Shown here one piece after another: positions 35,215-43,253 of a DNA stretch of 64,000 nt. Position numbers and translations under genes: made by a program. The notes under the pieces were generated by a model. The model searched no databases, was not told the DNA's origin, and was given only the letters and a program-made list of their open reading frames with translations. The first letter of the stretch is position 1. Every line of letters begins with the position of its first letter. The DNA is from ZC4RG19 sp036279475 (GTDB lineage Bacteria > Actinomycetota > Acidimicrobiia > Acidimicrobiales > VFJN01), in assembly GCA_036279475.1 (NCBI GenBank), contig DASUJB010000147.1, positions 1-64,000 of the forward strand. Reading direction: 5' to 3'.

Positions 35215-36539
35215 CGGTCGACCTCGCCCAGGATGGGGTCGACGGAGGAGATGACGGCCACCGCGTCGGCGATGAGGCCGCCCCGCAGCATGTGGGGGAT
35301 GGCCTGCAGGTTCAGGAAGGACGGGGCCCGCACGTGCATCCGGTAGGGGACGCTGCTGCCGTCGCTCACGATGTAGCAGCCGAGCTCTCCCCGGGGGCTC
35401 TCGACCGCTCGGTACACCTCGCCCTCCGGCACCTTGAACCCTTCCGTGAAGATCTTGAAGTGGTGGATGAGGGCCTCCATCGACTCGTCGATCCGACCGC
35501 GGGGTGGAGGCGTGACCTTGCGGTCCTGGATCCGGTAGTCGCCCGGCGGCATGCGGTCGAGGATCTGCCGCACGATCCCCATCGACTCTCGCACCTCCTC
35601 GAGGCGGATGGAGTACCGGTCGAAGCAGTCGCCGTAGCTGCCGACCACCACGCCGAAGTCGACCTCGTCGTAGAAGAGGTAGGGCTCGGCGCGCCGGAGG
35701 TCCCAGGGCACGCCGGTGGACCGCAGGACCGGTCCCGTGGCACCCAGGGCGATGGCCTCGTCGGCCGTGAGGACGCCCACGCCCTGCAACCGCTCACGCC
35801 AGATCGGCTGGCCGGTGAGCAGGACGTCGTACTCGTCGAGCCGGGGCTCGATCAGGTCGAGGACCCGGAGGGTGGCGTCCCGCCAGCCGTCGGGGAGGTC
35901 GGCGGCCACCCCGCCGACGCGGATGAAGTTGTGGTTCATCCGCGTCCCCGTGAACATCTCCAGCAGGCGCAGCGTCTCTTCGCGCTCCCGCCAGCCGTAG
36001 ATCATCATCGACACCGCCCCGAGGTCCATGCCGTTGGTGGCGAGGTACAGCAGGTGGGACGAGATCCGGTTCAGCTCGGTCAGCAACATGCGGATCCACT
36101 GGGCCCGCGGGGGGATGTCCGCCTCGATGCCGAGGAGGGCCTCGGTGGCCTGGCAGAAGACGAGCTCGTTGAAGAGCGGGGACGCGTAGTCCATCCGCGT
36201 GGTGTTGGTGGGTCCTTGGAGGTACGTCAGCTTCTCGCCGGTCTTCTCCATGCCCGTGTGCAGGTAGCCGATCACCGGCTTGGTGCGCAGCACCTCCTCG
36301 CCCTGCAGCTCCAGCATCAGCCGCAGGACCCCGTGCGTCGACGGGTGCTGGGGGCCCATGTTGAGCAGCATCGTCTGCTCGTCCGACTCCGGCTCCTGAC
36401 CGGAGCGGGCGGCGACGTCGGCCTCGGACATGCGGAGGACCGAGCCGGCCTCGCGGAGCGGCTCGGCGACGGCGGACCCCCTCGACGGCTCCAGCTCCTG
36501 GCTGCCCTCGTCGGTACGGAGGACATGGGTGGTGGTCAT
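35211..36539 (-). CDS. nuoD: NADH-quinone oxidoreductase subunit D (operon 2)
   Basis: A 442-residue 49-kDa-type subunit. The quinone site is canonical: His69 in GPQHPSTHGVLR and Tyr118 in TTRMDY, spaced as His38/Tyr87 of Thermus. At the position of the arginine methylated in NDUFS2 it has Thr95 (LHTGMEK), as in Thermus. The protein ends ILGEVDR. An N-terminal extension of about 50 charged residues precedes the core. It starts at 36539, 13 bases after nuoC2. Confidence 0.95.
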   Translation of the reverse strand: MTTTHVLRTDEGSQELEPSRGSAVAEPLREAGSVLRMSEADVAARSGQEPESDEQTMLLNMGPQHPSTHGVLRLMLELQGEEVLRTKPVIGYLHTGMEKTGEKLTYLQGPTNTTRMDYASPLFNELVFCQATEALLGIEADIPPRAQWIRMLLTELNRISSHLLYLATNGMDLGAVSMMIYGWREREETLRLLEMFTGTRMNHNFIRVGGVAADLPDGWRDATLRVLDLIEPRLDEYDVLLTGQPIWRERLQGVGVLTADEAIALGATGPVLRSTGVPWDLRRAEPYLFYDEVDFGVVVGSYGDCFDRYSIRLEEVRESMGIVRQILDRMPPGDYRIQDRKVTPPPRGRIDESMEALIHHFKIFTEGFKVPEGEVYRAVESPRGELGCYIVSDGSSVPYRMHVRAPSFLNLQAIPHMLRGGLIADAVAVISSVDPILGEVDR

Positions 36540-36552
36540 GGGCAGTTGGACC

Positions 36553-37107
36553 TCACCGCTCGTTCCGGACGCCCTTGAACTGCACGGGGATCTCCCCCAC
36601 CGGCTGGTCCTTGCGGAGCGGGTACCCCTCCCAGTCCTCGGGCATGAGGATGCGGGTCATGTCGGGGTGGTCGGTGAAGGTGATGCCGAACATGTCGTAC
36701 ACCTCCCGCTCGAGCGCCTCGGCCGCCGGGTGCACGCCGAACAGGGACGGGCAGGTGGGATCGTCGGCCGGGATCTGGACCCGCAGCCGCAACCGCTCGG
36801 CGCGGGCGTGCGAGAGCAAGGCCACGACCACCTCGAAGCGCTCGGCGGACACCCCGGCCGGCAGGTCCCGCCGCCCCCGGAAGGCGACGTAGTCGACGGC
36901 GGTGATGTCGACGCACACCCGGAAGCCCTCGTCGTCCCGCAACCTCCGGACGAGGTCGACGAGCTCCTCCCGCCCCGGGTGCAGCACGACCTGGCCCCGG
37001 CTGCTGGACATGGGCACGCCGTCGCGGGTCTGCGGCGCGGTGGTGCCCCCCTCGTCGCCGGCGGCCTCGCCGGCCTCGTCCGCACCCCCCTGGGGCGACG
37101 ACGCCAT
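36553..37107 (-). CDS. nuoC: NADH-quinone oxidoreductase subunit C (operon 2)
   Basis: A 184-residue 30-kDa-type subunit with the hallmark EREVYDMFGITFTDHPDMTR and the following PEDWEGYPLRKDQPV. ATG 37107 gives the start (MASSPQGG), one base after the nuoB2 stop. The first 30 residues are an acidic, Gly/Ala-rich leader. Confidence 0.93.
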   Translation of the reverse strand: MASSPQGGADEAGEAAGDEGGTTAPQTRDGVPMSSSRGQVVLHPGREELVDLVRRLRDDEGFRVCVDITAVDYVAFRGRRDLPAGVSAERFEVVVALLSHARAERLRLRVQIPADDPTCPSLFGVHPAAEALEREVYDMFGITFTDHPDMTRILMPEDWEGYPLRKDQPVGEIPVQFKGVRNER

Positions 37108-37108
37108 C

Positions 37109-37684
37109 TCAGCGCTCCCTCTGGGCCAGCGCCGGCTCCACGATGCCGTCACGCTGCTCGATGACCAGCCCCGCGCCTCGGCTCCGCTCTCCCCGCCGTC
37201 GCAGGAGCTCACCCGAGGCGATGTTCTCGCGGAGCGTCTCGATGGCGTGGATCAGCGTCTCCGGCCCCGGGGGGCAACCGGGGGCGTACACGTCGACCGG
37301 GACGAACTCGTCGACTCCCTGGACGAGGGCGTAGTTGTTGAACATCCCGCCCGTGCTGGCGCATACGCCCATCGAGATGACCCACTTGGGCTCCATCATC
37401 TGGTCGTGGATCTGGCGCAGCACGGGGGCCATCTTCTGGGACACCCGCCCGGCGACGATCATGATGTCCGACTGCCGAGGCGACGCCCGGAACACCTCCA
37501 TGCCGAAGCGGCCCAGGTCGTAGTGAGCTCCACCGGCGGCCATCATCTCGAGGGCGCAGCACGCCAGGCCGAAGGTGACCGGCCACGACGACCGGGAGCG
37601 GGACCACTGCACGAGGTCCTCCACCTTCCCGGTGATGAAGTTGTGGTCGAGGCCCTCCAGGCCCTTCGACACGTCCCACCCCAT
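37109..37684 (-). CDS. nuoB: NADH-quinone oxidoreductase subunit B (operon 2)
   Basis: A 191-residue subunit with the N2 cluster ligands in FGLACCALEMM, SMGVCASTGG and YAPGCPPGPETL. The C-terminal 30 or so residues (charged, Arg-rich) exceed NuoB1. ATG 37684 overlaps the last base of the nuoA2 stop. Confidence 0.96.
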   Translation of the reverse strand: MGWDVSKGLEGLDHNFITGKVEDLVQWSRSRSSWPVTFGLACCALEMMAAGGAHYDLGRFGMEVFRASPRQSDIMIVAGRVSQKMAPVLRQIHDQMMEPKWVISMGVCASTGGMFNNYALVQGVDEFVPVDVYAPGCPPGPETLIHAIETLRENIASGELLRRRGERSRGAGLVIEQRDGIVEPALAQRER

Positions 37685-38196
37685 CAGGGCGCTCCCGTGG
37701 TCGTGGCGGTGGCCGGCTCGTCGGCCGGCTCGATCGCCTCCTCGACGTCGGGACGGCCCACGAGGCCGACCCGCCGCACGGTGGTCCGGGTCGTGCGCTC
37801 CACCCCCACCATCGCCGAGCGCTGCGGCCGGGCCCGGTTGATCGGCCCCCAGTCGAGGACACCGTTGCTGATCAGGTACACCAGGCTCACGGCCACGAGC
37901 GCCGCGAAGACCAGGACCTCGACGAGCCCGAACGCACCGAGGTCCCGGTAGATCACCGCCCAGGGGTAGAGGAAGATGATCTCGATGTCGAACACGACGA
38001 AGATCATCGCCACCAGGTAGAAGTGCACCGGGAACCGCTCGGGGTTCTCACGGCGGGGGACGATGCCGGACTCGTAGGGTGCCCGCTTCGCCGACGTCGA
38101 GCGGCGCGGGGCGAGCACCCTCGACATCAGGAGGCTGACGGCGGCGAAGGCCACGGCGAGCACGCCGATGGCCACCACGGGGAGGTACTGGCCCAT
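37684..38196 (-). CDS. nuoA: NADH-quinone oxidoreductase subunit A (operon 2) with C-terminal extension
   Basis: A 170-residue subunit whose first 120 residues are a normal three-helix NuoA (PYESGIVPRRENPERFPVHF, then FVVFDIEIIFLYPWAV). A cytoplasmic-type tail of about 50 residues follows. ATG 38196 has a good ribosome-binding site (AGGAAGG). Only 25 bases separate it from the gene upstream, with no promoter-like sequence, so nuo2 is probably transcribed with the bc genes. Confidence 0.94.
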   Translation of the reverse strand: MGQYLPVVAIGVLAVAFAAVSLLMSRVLAPRRSTSAKRAPYESGIVPRRENPERFPVHFYLVAMIFVVFDIEIIFLYPWAVIYRDLGAFGLVEVLVFAALVAVSLVYLISNGVLDWGPINRARPQRSAMVGVERTTRTTVRRVGLVGRPDVEEAIEPADEPATATTTGAP

Positions 38197-38221
38197 CTAC
38201 CGCCCTTCCTGACGCGTCATC

Positions 38222-39109
38222 TCAACCTCCTGCCGGCGCCGGTGCCGGCGCGTTCCGGTGCTGGGCGGCTCGCTGGTCTCGCCGGTGCAGCATGACGCAC
38301 AGCAAACCGACCATCATCCCGGAACCGGTGGTGATGAGGGCGGCGGGGAGCCGCCGCTGCCCGATGTCACGCTCGAGGATGACCGAGATGGTCTGTGCAT
38401 CCTCGTCCGCCTCGGGCGGAGGGGCGGGCTGGCCGGGCTCGGGCTCCCCCTGCTCACGGGCCGGCTTCAGTTGGACGATCGCGTAGTGGGGCGGGTGGGT
38501 CACGCGCAGGGTGTTGGTGATGCGGTTCGTGACCCGGTCGATGACGGCGTCGCTCTCCCGCTCCGGCTTCCCGCCCGTCTCGAACGCGTAGGTGAACACC
38601 CGGCTGTTGGCGTCCTCCAGCCCGGGGACGGCCCCCTCGGCCAGGAGGGCGTCCACCGCCGTCTGCGCCTCGCCCCGGGAGGCGTCCGACGCGTCCAGCA
38701 GCTTCCAGTCACCCAGGTCGTCGTCATGCTCCTCGGTGACCCGCTCCAGCTCCTCCGGCGACAGCTCGTCGATCTTCGACGGCGGCGGGAGCGAGGACGG
38801 GTCCAGCTCGTGGGCCTCGTCCAGGGTGGAGTTGTCGAGGTCGCCGTAGACGATCTCGGTGACCTCCCAGGCCGGGGCCCGCCCGGCCGGCCCCTGCCCC
38901 GGCGGGTACAGCCACCACACCGTGCCGTGGATGGTGAGCCAGGCGAAGACGCCCGTCAGCGCCACCAGGAAGCCCAGCCGGTGGGCGAGGTTGGTGGCGA
39001 GCAGCAGGTACACCGAGCCCATCAGCACCAGGACGCCGGTGGCCACGGCCAGGATGCCGCGGATCTGCGGGTCCCAGGCGATGCCGGCCAGGGTGGTGAC
39101 GATGTGCAC
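38222..39109 (-). CDS. Membrane protein of unknown function linked to the bc complex
   Basis: A 295-residue protein with two N-terminal membrane helices (about 17-38 and 43-66), a large hydrophilic and acidic region (about 75-250) with few aromatic residues, and a third helix near 253-272. I do not recognise a family. GTG 39109 lies one base after the stop of the dihaem cytochrome c gene, so it is tightly coupled to the bc genes and precedes nuoA2 by 25 bases. The ordering suggests an accessory subunit or assembly factor of the quinol:cytochrome c reductase or of a III-I supercomplex (inference). No haem or metal motif is visible. Confidence 0.7.
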   Translation of the reverse strand: MHIVTTLAGIAWDPQIRGILAVATGVLVLMGSVYLLLATNLAHRLGFLVALTGVFAWLTIHGTVWWLYPPGQGPAGRAPAWEVTEIVYGDLDNSTLDEAHELDPSSLPPPSKIDELSPEELERVTEEHDDDLGDWKLLDASDASRGEAQTAVDALLAEGAVPGLEDANSRVFTYAFETGGKPERESDAVIDRVTNRITNTLRVTHPPHYAIVQLKPAREQGEPEPGQPAPPPEADEDAQTISVILERDIGQRRLPAALITTGSGMMVGLLCVMLHRRDQRAAQHRNAPAPAPAGG

Positions 39110-39110
39110 G

Positions 39111-40352
39111 TCAGCCCTCTTCCTTCTCGAGCTGGGCCTGGATCTGGCTGACCGAGGGTGCCCCCTTGGGGTTGGGCGTCTCCGAGGCGGGCAGGGTGGC
39201 CTCGTAGCGGGCGATGGCCGCCACCATCTCCGGGGTCAGCATGCCGTCCCCCTCCACCTCCTCGGTGTTGGGGTTGTCGGCGAACCCGGGCATCCGGCCG
39301 CTGCCGATCCCGTTGTTGCCGTACGGCTCCCCGTCGATGCTGCCCTGGGACACGAAGCCCACCAGCTCCGTGTAGTCGGCGAACTGCCGGGGGATGAGGC
39401 CGCCCGTCAGGTTGGGGCCGAGGGCACCACTGCCATCGGGGAACCCGACGTACACGCCCTCGAGGGGGGCGTCCGGCGGCTGCACCACGTCCTCCCCCGT
39501 GCGGATGATCGACCAGCCCCGGGTGTGGCAACGGGCGCAGGCGAAGGCGCCACCCGAGGTCTCCAGGTTGAACAGCGTCCGGCCCACCTGGGGGTCGTCG
39601 TAGTCGAGGCCCTTGATGGCGGCGTCCATCTCGGCCTTGCTCGCTCCCTCGTCGACCAGCCCGAGCTGCTCGACCAAGCCTTCCTCGGCCTCACGCTGTG
39701 CCTGGGCCGGCGACAGCTGGATGGACTCGAGGTAGTCGACGAGGTTGCTGACCTGCTGCTCGTTGAGCGGGCCCTTGTTGACCGATGCGCCCCATCCCGC
39801 CATCGGCGAGAACGGGCGGCCGTAGTTGATGATGTACTCCACCTCGTCGCGCGAGAAGCGGAGCAGCACCGTGTCGAGGGCGGGTGCCCGCCAGGTGACG
39901 GTGGCGACGAACTCCCCGTCAGCGTTGGTGACGGTGTACGGCGCCTGGCCGCCCGTGCCCTCGGGGCCGTGGCAGTTCTGGCACTGGGAGCCGGTGACGT
40001 ACAGCTCCTCGCCCCGGCTGGCGAACACGCGCTCGAAGTTCTCGACGGCCCCCGACTGCCGGCCCGGCTCGGCCAGCCAGTAGAGCGGTAGCGCCACGGC
40101 GATGACGACGAGGAGCACGAGGGCCCACCGCAGCGTGCGGTTGAGCACGGTCGTCTCGAGCGTCTCGTCGTCGTGGTAGGGCCTCCGGTTGGGAGCGAGC
40201 TCGATCTCCGAGCCGGTCTCCGGGCGGCCGGCGCGGAGGTTTGCCACCACGTACGCCAACAACCCGAGGAGGAGCAGCACCACCAGCGTGGCGCCGATCG
40301 TCGTGACCGTGCTGGCTGCCAGCACGGCCGGCGAGATGGACAGGGGGCTCAT
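39111..40352 (-). CDS. Dihaem cytochrome c subunit of the bc-type complex
   Basis: A 413-residue c-type cytochrome with two membrane helices (about 12-37 and 76-93) and two CXXCH haem sites, CQNCH (124-128) and CARCH (272-276). The second haem domain has the later MPGF Met as a possible axial ligand (GSGRMPGFADNP). It fits the role of the cytochrome c1-like electron acceptor (QcrC role) in actinobacterial bcc complexes, but with two membrane anchors. ATG 40352 overlaps the Rieske stop by one base. The electron path would be Rieske to these haems to a terminal oxidase outside the window. Confidence 0.82.
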   Translation of the reverse strand: MSPLSISPAVLAASTVTTIGATLVVLLLLGLLAYVVANLRAGRPETGSEIELAPNRRPYHDDETLETTVLNRTLRWALVLLVVIAVALPLYWLAEPGRQSGAVENFERVFASRGEELYVTGSQCQNCHGPEGTGGQAPYTVTNADGEFVATVTWRAPALDTVLLRFSRDEVEYIINYGRPFSPMAGWGASVNKGPLNEQQVSNLVDYLESIQLSPAQAQREAEEGLVEQLGLVDEGASKAEMDAAIKGLDYDDPQVGRTLFNLETSGGAFACARCHTRGWSIIRTGEDVVQPPDAPLEGVYVGFPDGSGALGPNLTGGLIPRQFADYTELVGFVSQGSIDGEPYGNNGIGSGRMPGFADNPNTEEVEGDGMLTPEMVAAIARYEATLPASETPNPKGAPSVSQIQAQLEKEEG

Positions 40353-41215
40353 CAGTGGCCGCCGCCTCCAGAGACGCAGTGGGGGCCCTCGGCCTCTTGG
40401 CCGGTGGTGTTGGTACCGATCGGCGGGCCCTCGACGATGGTGCCCGTGTCGACCGTGAACTGGCCGCCGTTCACCTCCATGGCGAAGCGGTCCATGCCTC
40501 GCGGCGCCGGTCCGCCCTTCTTCTCGCCGACGCGGTTGTACTGCGAGCCGTGGCAGCCGCACTCGAACCACTGCGAGGACAGGCACTGGGGCACCCGGCA
40601 GCCGAGGTGGGGGCACTTTTGGTACAGGGCCACCAGGCCCGCCTCCATGCCCGCCAGCTCTGGCGGGGAGTAGACGGACCTCGCCTTGTCCAGGGCGTCC
40701 GCCGGGTACCGGGTCACCCACATGCGGCCCTCCGGGTAGTAGGCGAACCCGTCGCCCTCGTCGATGGCGGCCTCGATGTCGGTGATCTTGCCGACGTTGA
40801 TCTTGGTGCCGAACCCGCCCACCCCGCTGGGCCACAGGAAGGCGAGGACACCGGCACCGAAGCCGGAGATCCCCAGGAGGAACGACACGACGATCGACCG
40901 GTTGAAGAACTGCCGCCGCGTCACCCCCAGCGTCTCCTCGTCCGGGGGCACCCAGGCGACGGGTGGCTCGCCCGCCCTCGCCGGTGCCGACGACTCGCGG
41001 CGGGCCACGACGGCGGCGCGCTCGACCTCGCGACCGCTGGCCGGCCGGTCCTCCTCCGACAGCTCGACGGGCCCGCGGTCACGGCGGGCCGTCTCGCTGG
41101 ACAGGACGCCCCGGGCGGCGCCGGTGTCGCGCCGACGGGCCGAGGCCAGCAGCAGCACGCCGGCCAGGACGACGAGGACGGGGACGGCGATGAGGATGAT
41201 CGTCGTTGGACTCAT
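40352..41215 (-). CDS. Rieske [2Fe-2S] protein
   Basis: A 287-residue Rieske protein. Two membrane helices are seen (4-24 and 107-127), with a charged cytoplasmic-type stretch between. The cluster motifs are CPHLGC (201-206) and CGCHGS (219-224), with the two Cys and two His ligands, and the remaining Cys in CPHLGC and CGCHGS give the structural disulfide. It is one of the membrane components of the quinol oxidising complex (QcrA role). ATG 41215 is 18 bases after the subunit IV-like gene. Confidence 0.9.
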   Translation of the reverse strand: MSPTTIILIAVPVLVVLAGVLLLASARRRDTGAARGVLSSETARRDRGPVELSEEDRPASGREVERAAVVARRESSAPARAGEPPVAWVPPDEETLGVTRRQFFNRSIVVSFLLGISGFGAGVLAFLWPSGVGGFGTKINVGKITDIEAAIDEGDGFAYYPEGRMWVTRYPADALDKARSVYSPPELAGMEAGLVALYQKCPHLGCRVPQCLSSQWFECGCHGSQYNRVGEKKGGPAPRGMDRFAMEVNGGQFTVDTGTIVEGPPIGTNTTGQEAEGPHCVSGGGGH

Positions 41216-41233
41216 GGCTGGTGTCCTTTCCGA

Positions 41234-42016
41234 TCAGAGCTCGAAGAACAGCCCGGCGTTCCAGGGGAACACGAAGTTCTGGCCGGGACCCCGGAAGAAC
41301 GAGCCGATCATCACGAGGGTCGCCCACGCCATCAGGAAGATGGTGAACAGCGAGATGGCGAACTTGCGGTCCTCGGGCTTGTTGGACGGGTTGCGATCCG
41401 TGTACGGCGTGAGGACCAGGCCGATCAGGCCGAAGCCCGGCAGCGTCACGCCCGCGACCATGGGGTGGAACATGGTCAGCATCTCCTGCAGGCCGAGGAA
41501 GTACCACGGGGCCTTGGAGGGGTTCGGCGTCTCGTTGATGTTGGCCAGCGCCAGCAGGGGAGCGTTGACGAACACCGAGAAGAGCAGGAGGAAGGCGGTG
41601 ATGGCCAGCGCCGCCACGAACTCGATGCTGAGGAGGTGGGGCCAGACGTGGACCTTGTCCTGGGGGACCGCCTTCACGTCCTGGATCGACCCGGACTTGA
41701 CCACGGTCAGGAGGCGCTGGGTGTGGCCGCCGGGACCGGTGGCCACCGGCGGGGCGGCGACGGCGGGAGCGGCCGTCGCCACGGCGGTGGCGGCGCCGCC
41801 ACCGCCGGACGAGCTGGCGCCGCCGGCCTTGGCCGCCTTGGACCGCTCGAGGAGGTGGGCCGGGATGCGGCTCGCCGCCTCGCTCGTGGCGCCGGTCTCG
41901 CCCGCGCCGCCGGTCTCGCTGGCCGCCGGGGTGCCGGCGCCGCCGGCCTTGGCCGCCGCCGCCTTCTTGCGGGCCTCCTCGGCCCGCTTGCGGAGATGTT
42001 CGGGGATCTCGGTCAC
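41234..42016 (-). CDS. Cytochrome b C-terminal (subunit IV-like) protein with tagged N-terminus
   Basis: A 260-residue protein whose last 150 residues form the three-helix C-terminal part of cytochrome b, corresponding to subunit IV of b6f complexes. The Qo-site tetrapeptide is APWY (169-172) in NPSKAPWYFLGLQEM, where canonical members have PEWY or PDWY, so the acidic residue is missing at that position. The first 100 residues are Ala/Gly/Ser-rich and hold two copies of a short motif, IPEHLRKRA (4-12) and IPAHLLERS (51-59), which recurs in the cytochrome c at 43879. ATG 42016 is 16 bases after the b6-like gene. Confidence 0.87.
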   Translation of the reverse strand: MTEIPEHLRKRAEEARKKAAAAKAGGAGTPAASETGGAGETGATSEAASRIPAHLLERSKAAKAGGASSSGGGGAATAVATAAPAVAAPPVATGPGGHTQRLLTVVKSGSIQDVKAVPQDKVHVWPHLLSIEFVAALAITAFLLLFSVFVNAPLLALANINETPNPSKAPWYFLGLQEMLTMFHPMVAGVTLPGFGLIGLVLTPYTDRNPSNKPEDRKFAISLFTIFLMAWATLVMIGSFFRGPGQNFVFPWNAGLFFEL

Positions 42017-42032
42017 GTCGCCTACCTGGTCT

Positions 42033-42824
42033 CTACAGCGGCCCGGAGATGCCGCCGTCCTTGCGGACCCGCCAGAAGTGGACGGCCATGAAGATCACGA
42101 TGACGAAGGGCAGCATCAGCACGTGGAGCACGTACCAGCGGAGGAGCGTGTCCGTGCCGATCTCGGCCCCGCCCAGCAGCACGAAGCGGACCTGGTTCCC
42201 GAACACGGGGGTGTACCCCATCATGTTGGTGCCCACGGTGACCGCCCACAGGGCGAGCTGGTCCCACGGCAGCAGGTAGCCGGTGAACGACAGCAGCAGG
42301 GTGAGCGTGAGGAGGACCACGCCGATCACCCAGTTGAACTCCCGCGGTGGCTTGTAGGCGCCGTGGTAGAAGACGCGTGCCATGTGCAGGAACACGGAGA
42401 TCACCATCAGGTGCGCCGCCCACCTGTGCATGTTTCGCACCAGCAGCCCGAAGGTGACGGAGGTCTGCAGCGTGTAGATGTCGTCCCACGCCTGGGCAGC
42501 CGTGGGCCGGTAGAAGAACATCAGGAAGATGCCCGTGACCGTGAGCAGGATGAACAGGAAGAAGCTCAGGCCGCCCAGGCAGAGCGTGTAGCTCACCTTC
42601 ACCGCGTGCCTCTTCACCTTCACCGGGTGGAGGTGGTAGAGGACGCTGTTCATGATCACGTAGGACCGGTTCCTGGGGCTGTCGTTGTAGCCCTTGCGGA
42701 AGATCGAGCCCGGACGGAAGATCGAGTTCCACGCCTGTGAGCCCTGGACCTGGTCGGGCAGGCCCTTGACGAACTGTTGCGCCCGGTCCCTCAGCGGCGG
42801 CTTGGATTCCATGGTCTTGGCCAA
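42033..42824 (-). CDS. Cytochrome b6-like subunit with a predicted covalent haem Cys
   Basis: A 263-residue N-terminal half of a split cytochrome b. The haem b ligand pairs are His133/His147 (13 residues apart) and His234/His249 (14 apart), the second spacing being that of cytochrome b6 rather than bc1. Cys82 in LCLGGLSFF matches the Cys that covalently holds haem cn in b6f and Bacillus-type complexes. The TTG at 42824 is chosen because AGGAG lies 7 bases upstream; ATG 42812 is the alternative. Four membrane helices are expected. Together with the next gene it makes the full cytochrome b. Confidence 0.9.
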   Translation of the reverse strand: MAKTMESKPPLRDRAQQFVKGLPDQVQGSQAWNSIFRPGSIFRKGYNDSPRNRSYVIMNSVLYHLHPVKVKRHAVKVSYTLCLGGLSFFLFILLTVTGIFLMFFYRPTAAQAWDDIYTLQTSVTFGLLVRNMHRWAAHLMVISVFLHMARVFYHGAYKPPREFNWVIGVVLLTLTLLLSFTGYLLPWDQLALWAVTVGTNMMGYTPVFGNQVRFVLLGGAEIGTDTLLRWYVLHVLMLPFVIVIFMAVHFWRVRKDGGISGPL

Positions 42825-42834
42825 CTGGGGTCTC

Positions 42835-43251
42835 CTATCCCAACCGCATGCCGTAGCCGTACCCGTGGCTGCTGGTGCGCTGGTGGGCGTCGCCGGTGGC
42901 GGCGGGGTCCCCCACCTTGCCGAGGATGATCACGCCCGTGGGGCACCGGTCGACGCACAGGGCGCAGCGGGTGCAGACGTCGTCGTCGATGGTGAAGATG
43001 ACGTGGTCGGACGGATCGATGCCCGGCTGGTCGACGCCCAGCGCCTCGTCGACCGCGTCGGGCGACACCATGTGGATGCACTTCCACGGGCAGATGTCGA
43101 CGCAGCCCTCGCACATGATGCACTCGGACTGGTCGATGTGGATGAACTGCTTCGGCTTGACCGCCTTCGACAGCCAGCCCGCGTCGACCTCCTGGAGGAC
43201 GTAGTCGTCGCGGAACTCGGGCATCGGTGGGTTGGCATCGACCTTGGCCAT
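42835..43251 (-). CDS. Two-[4Fe-4S] ferredoxin encoded in the bc operon
   Basis: A 138-residue soluble protein with two cluster sites, CIMCEGCVDICPWKC and CTRCALCVDRCPTG, each giving a C-x2-C-x2-C-x3-CP pattern. The N-terminal 45 residues are acidic and without cofactor motifs; a short His/Gly-rich tail ends it. ATG 43251 is 2 bases after the upstream gene. A ferredoxin is not part of standard bc1 or b6f complexes. It could be an electron entry partner for the complex or for the NADH-less complex I (inference). Confidence 0.85.
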   Translation of the reverse strand: MAKVDANPPMPEFRDDYVLQEVDAGWLSKAVKPKQFIHIDQSECIMCEGCVDICPWKCIHMVSPDAVDEALGVDQPGIDPSDHVIFTIDDDVCTRCALCVDRCPTGVIILGKVGDPAATGDAHQRTSSHGYGYGMRLG

Positions 43252-43253
43252 GC

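Noticed and set aside
9179..38196. The two nuo operons as a recent tandem duplication
   Set aside because: Paralogous subunits differ throughout, with different lengths, insertions and key residues, so an ancient or separate origin is more likely.
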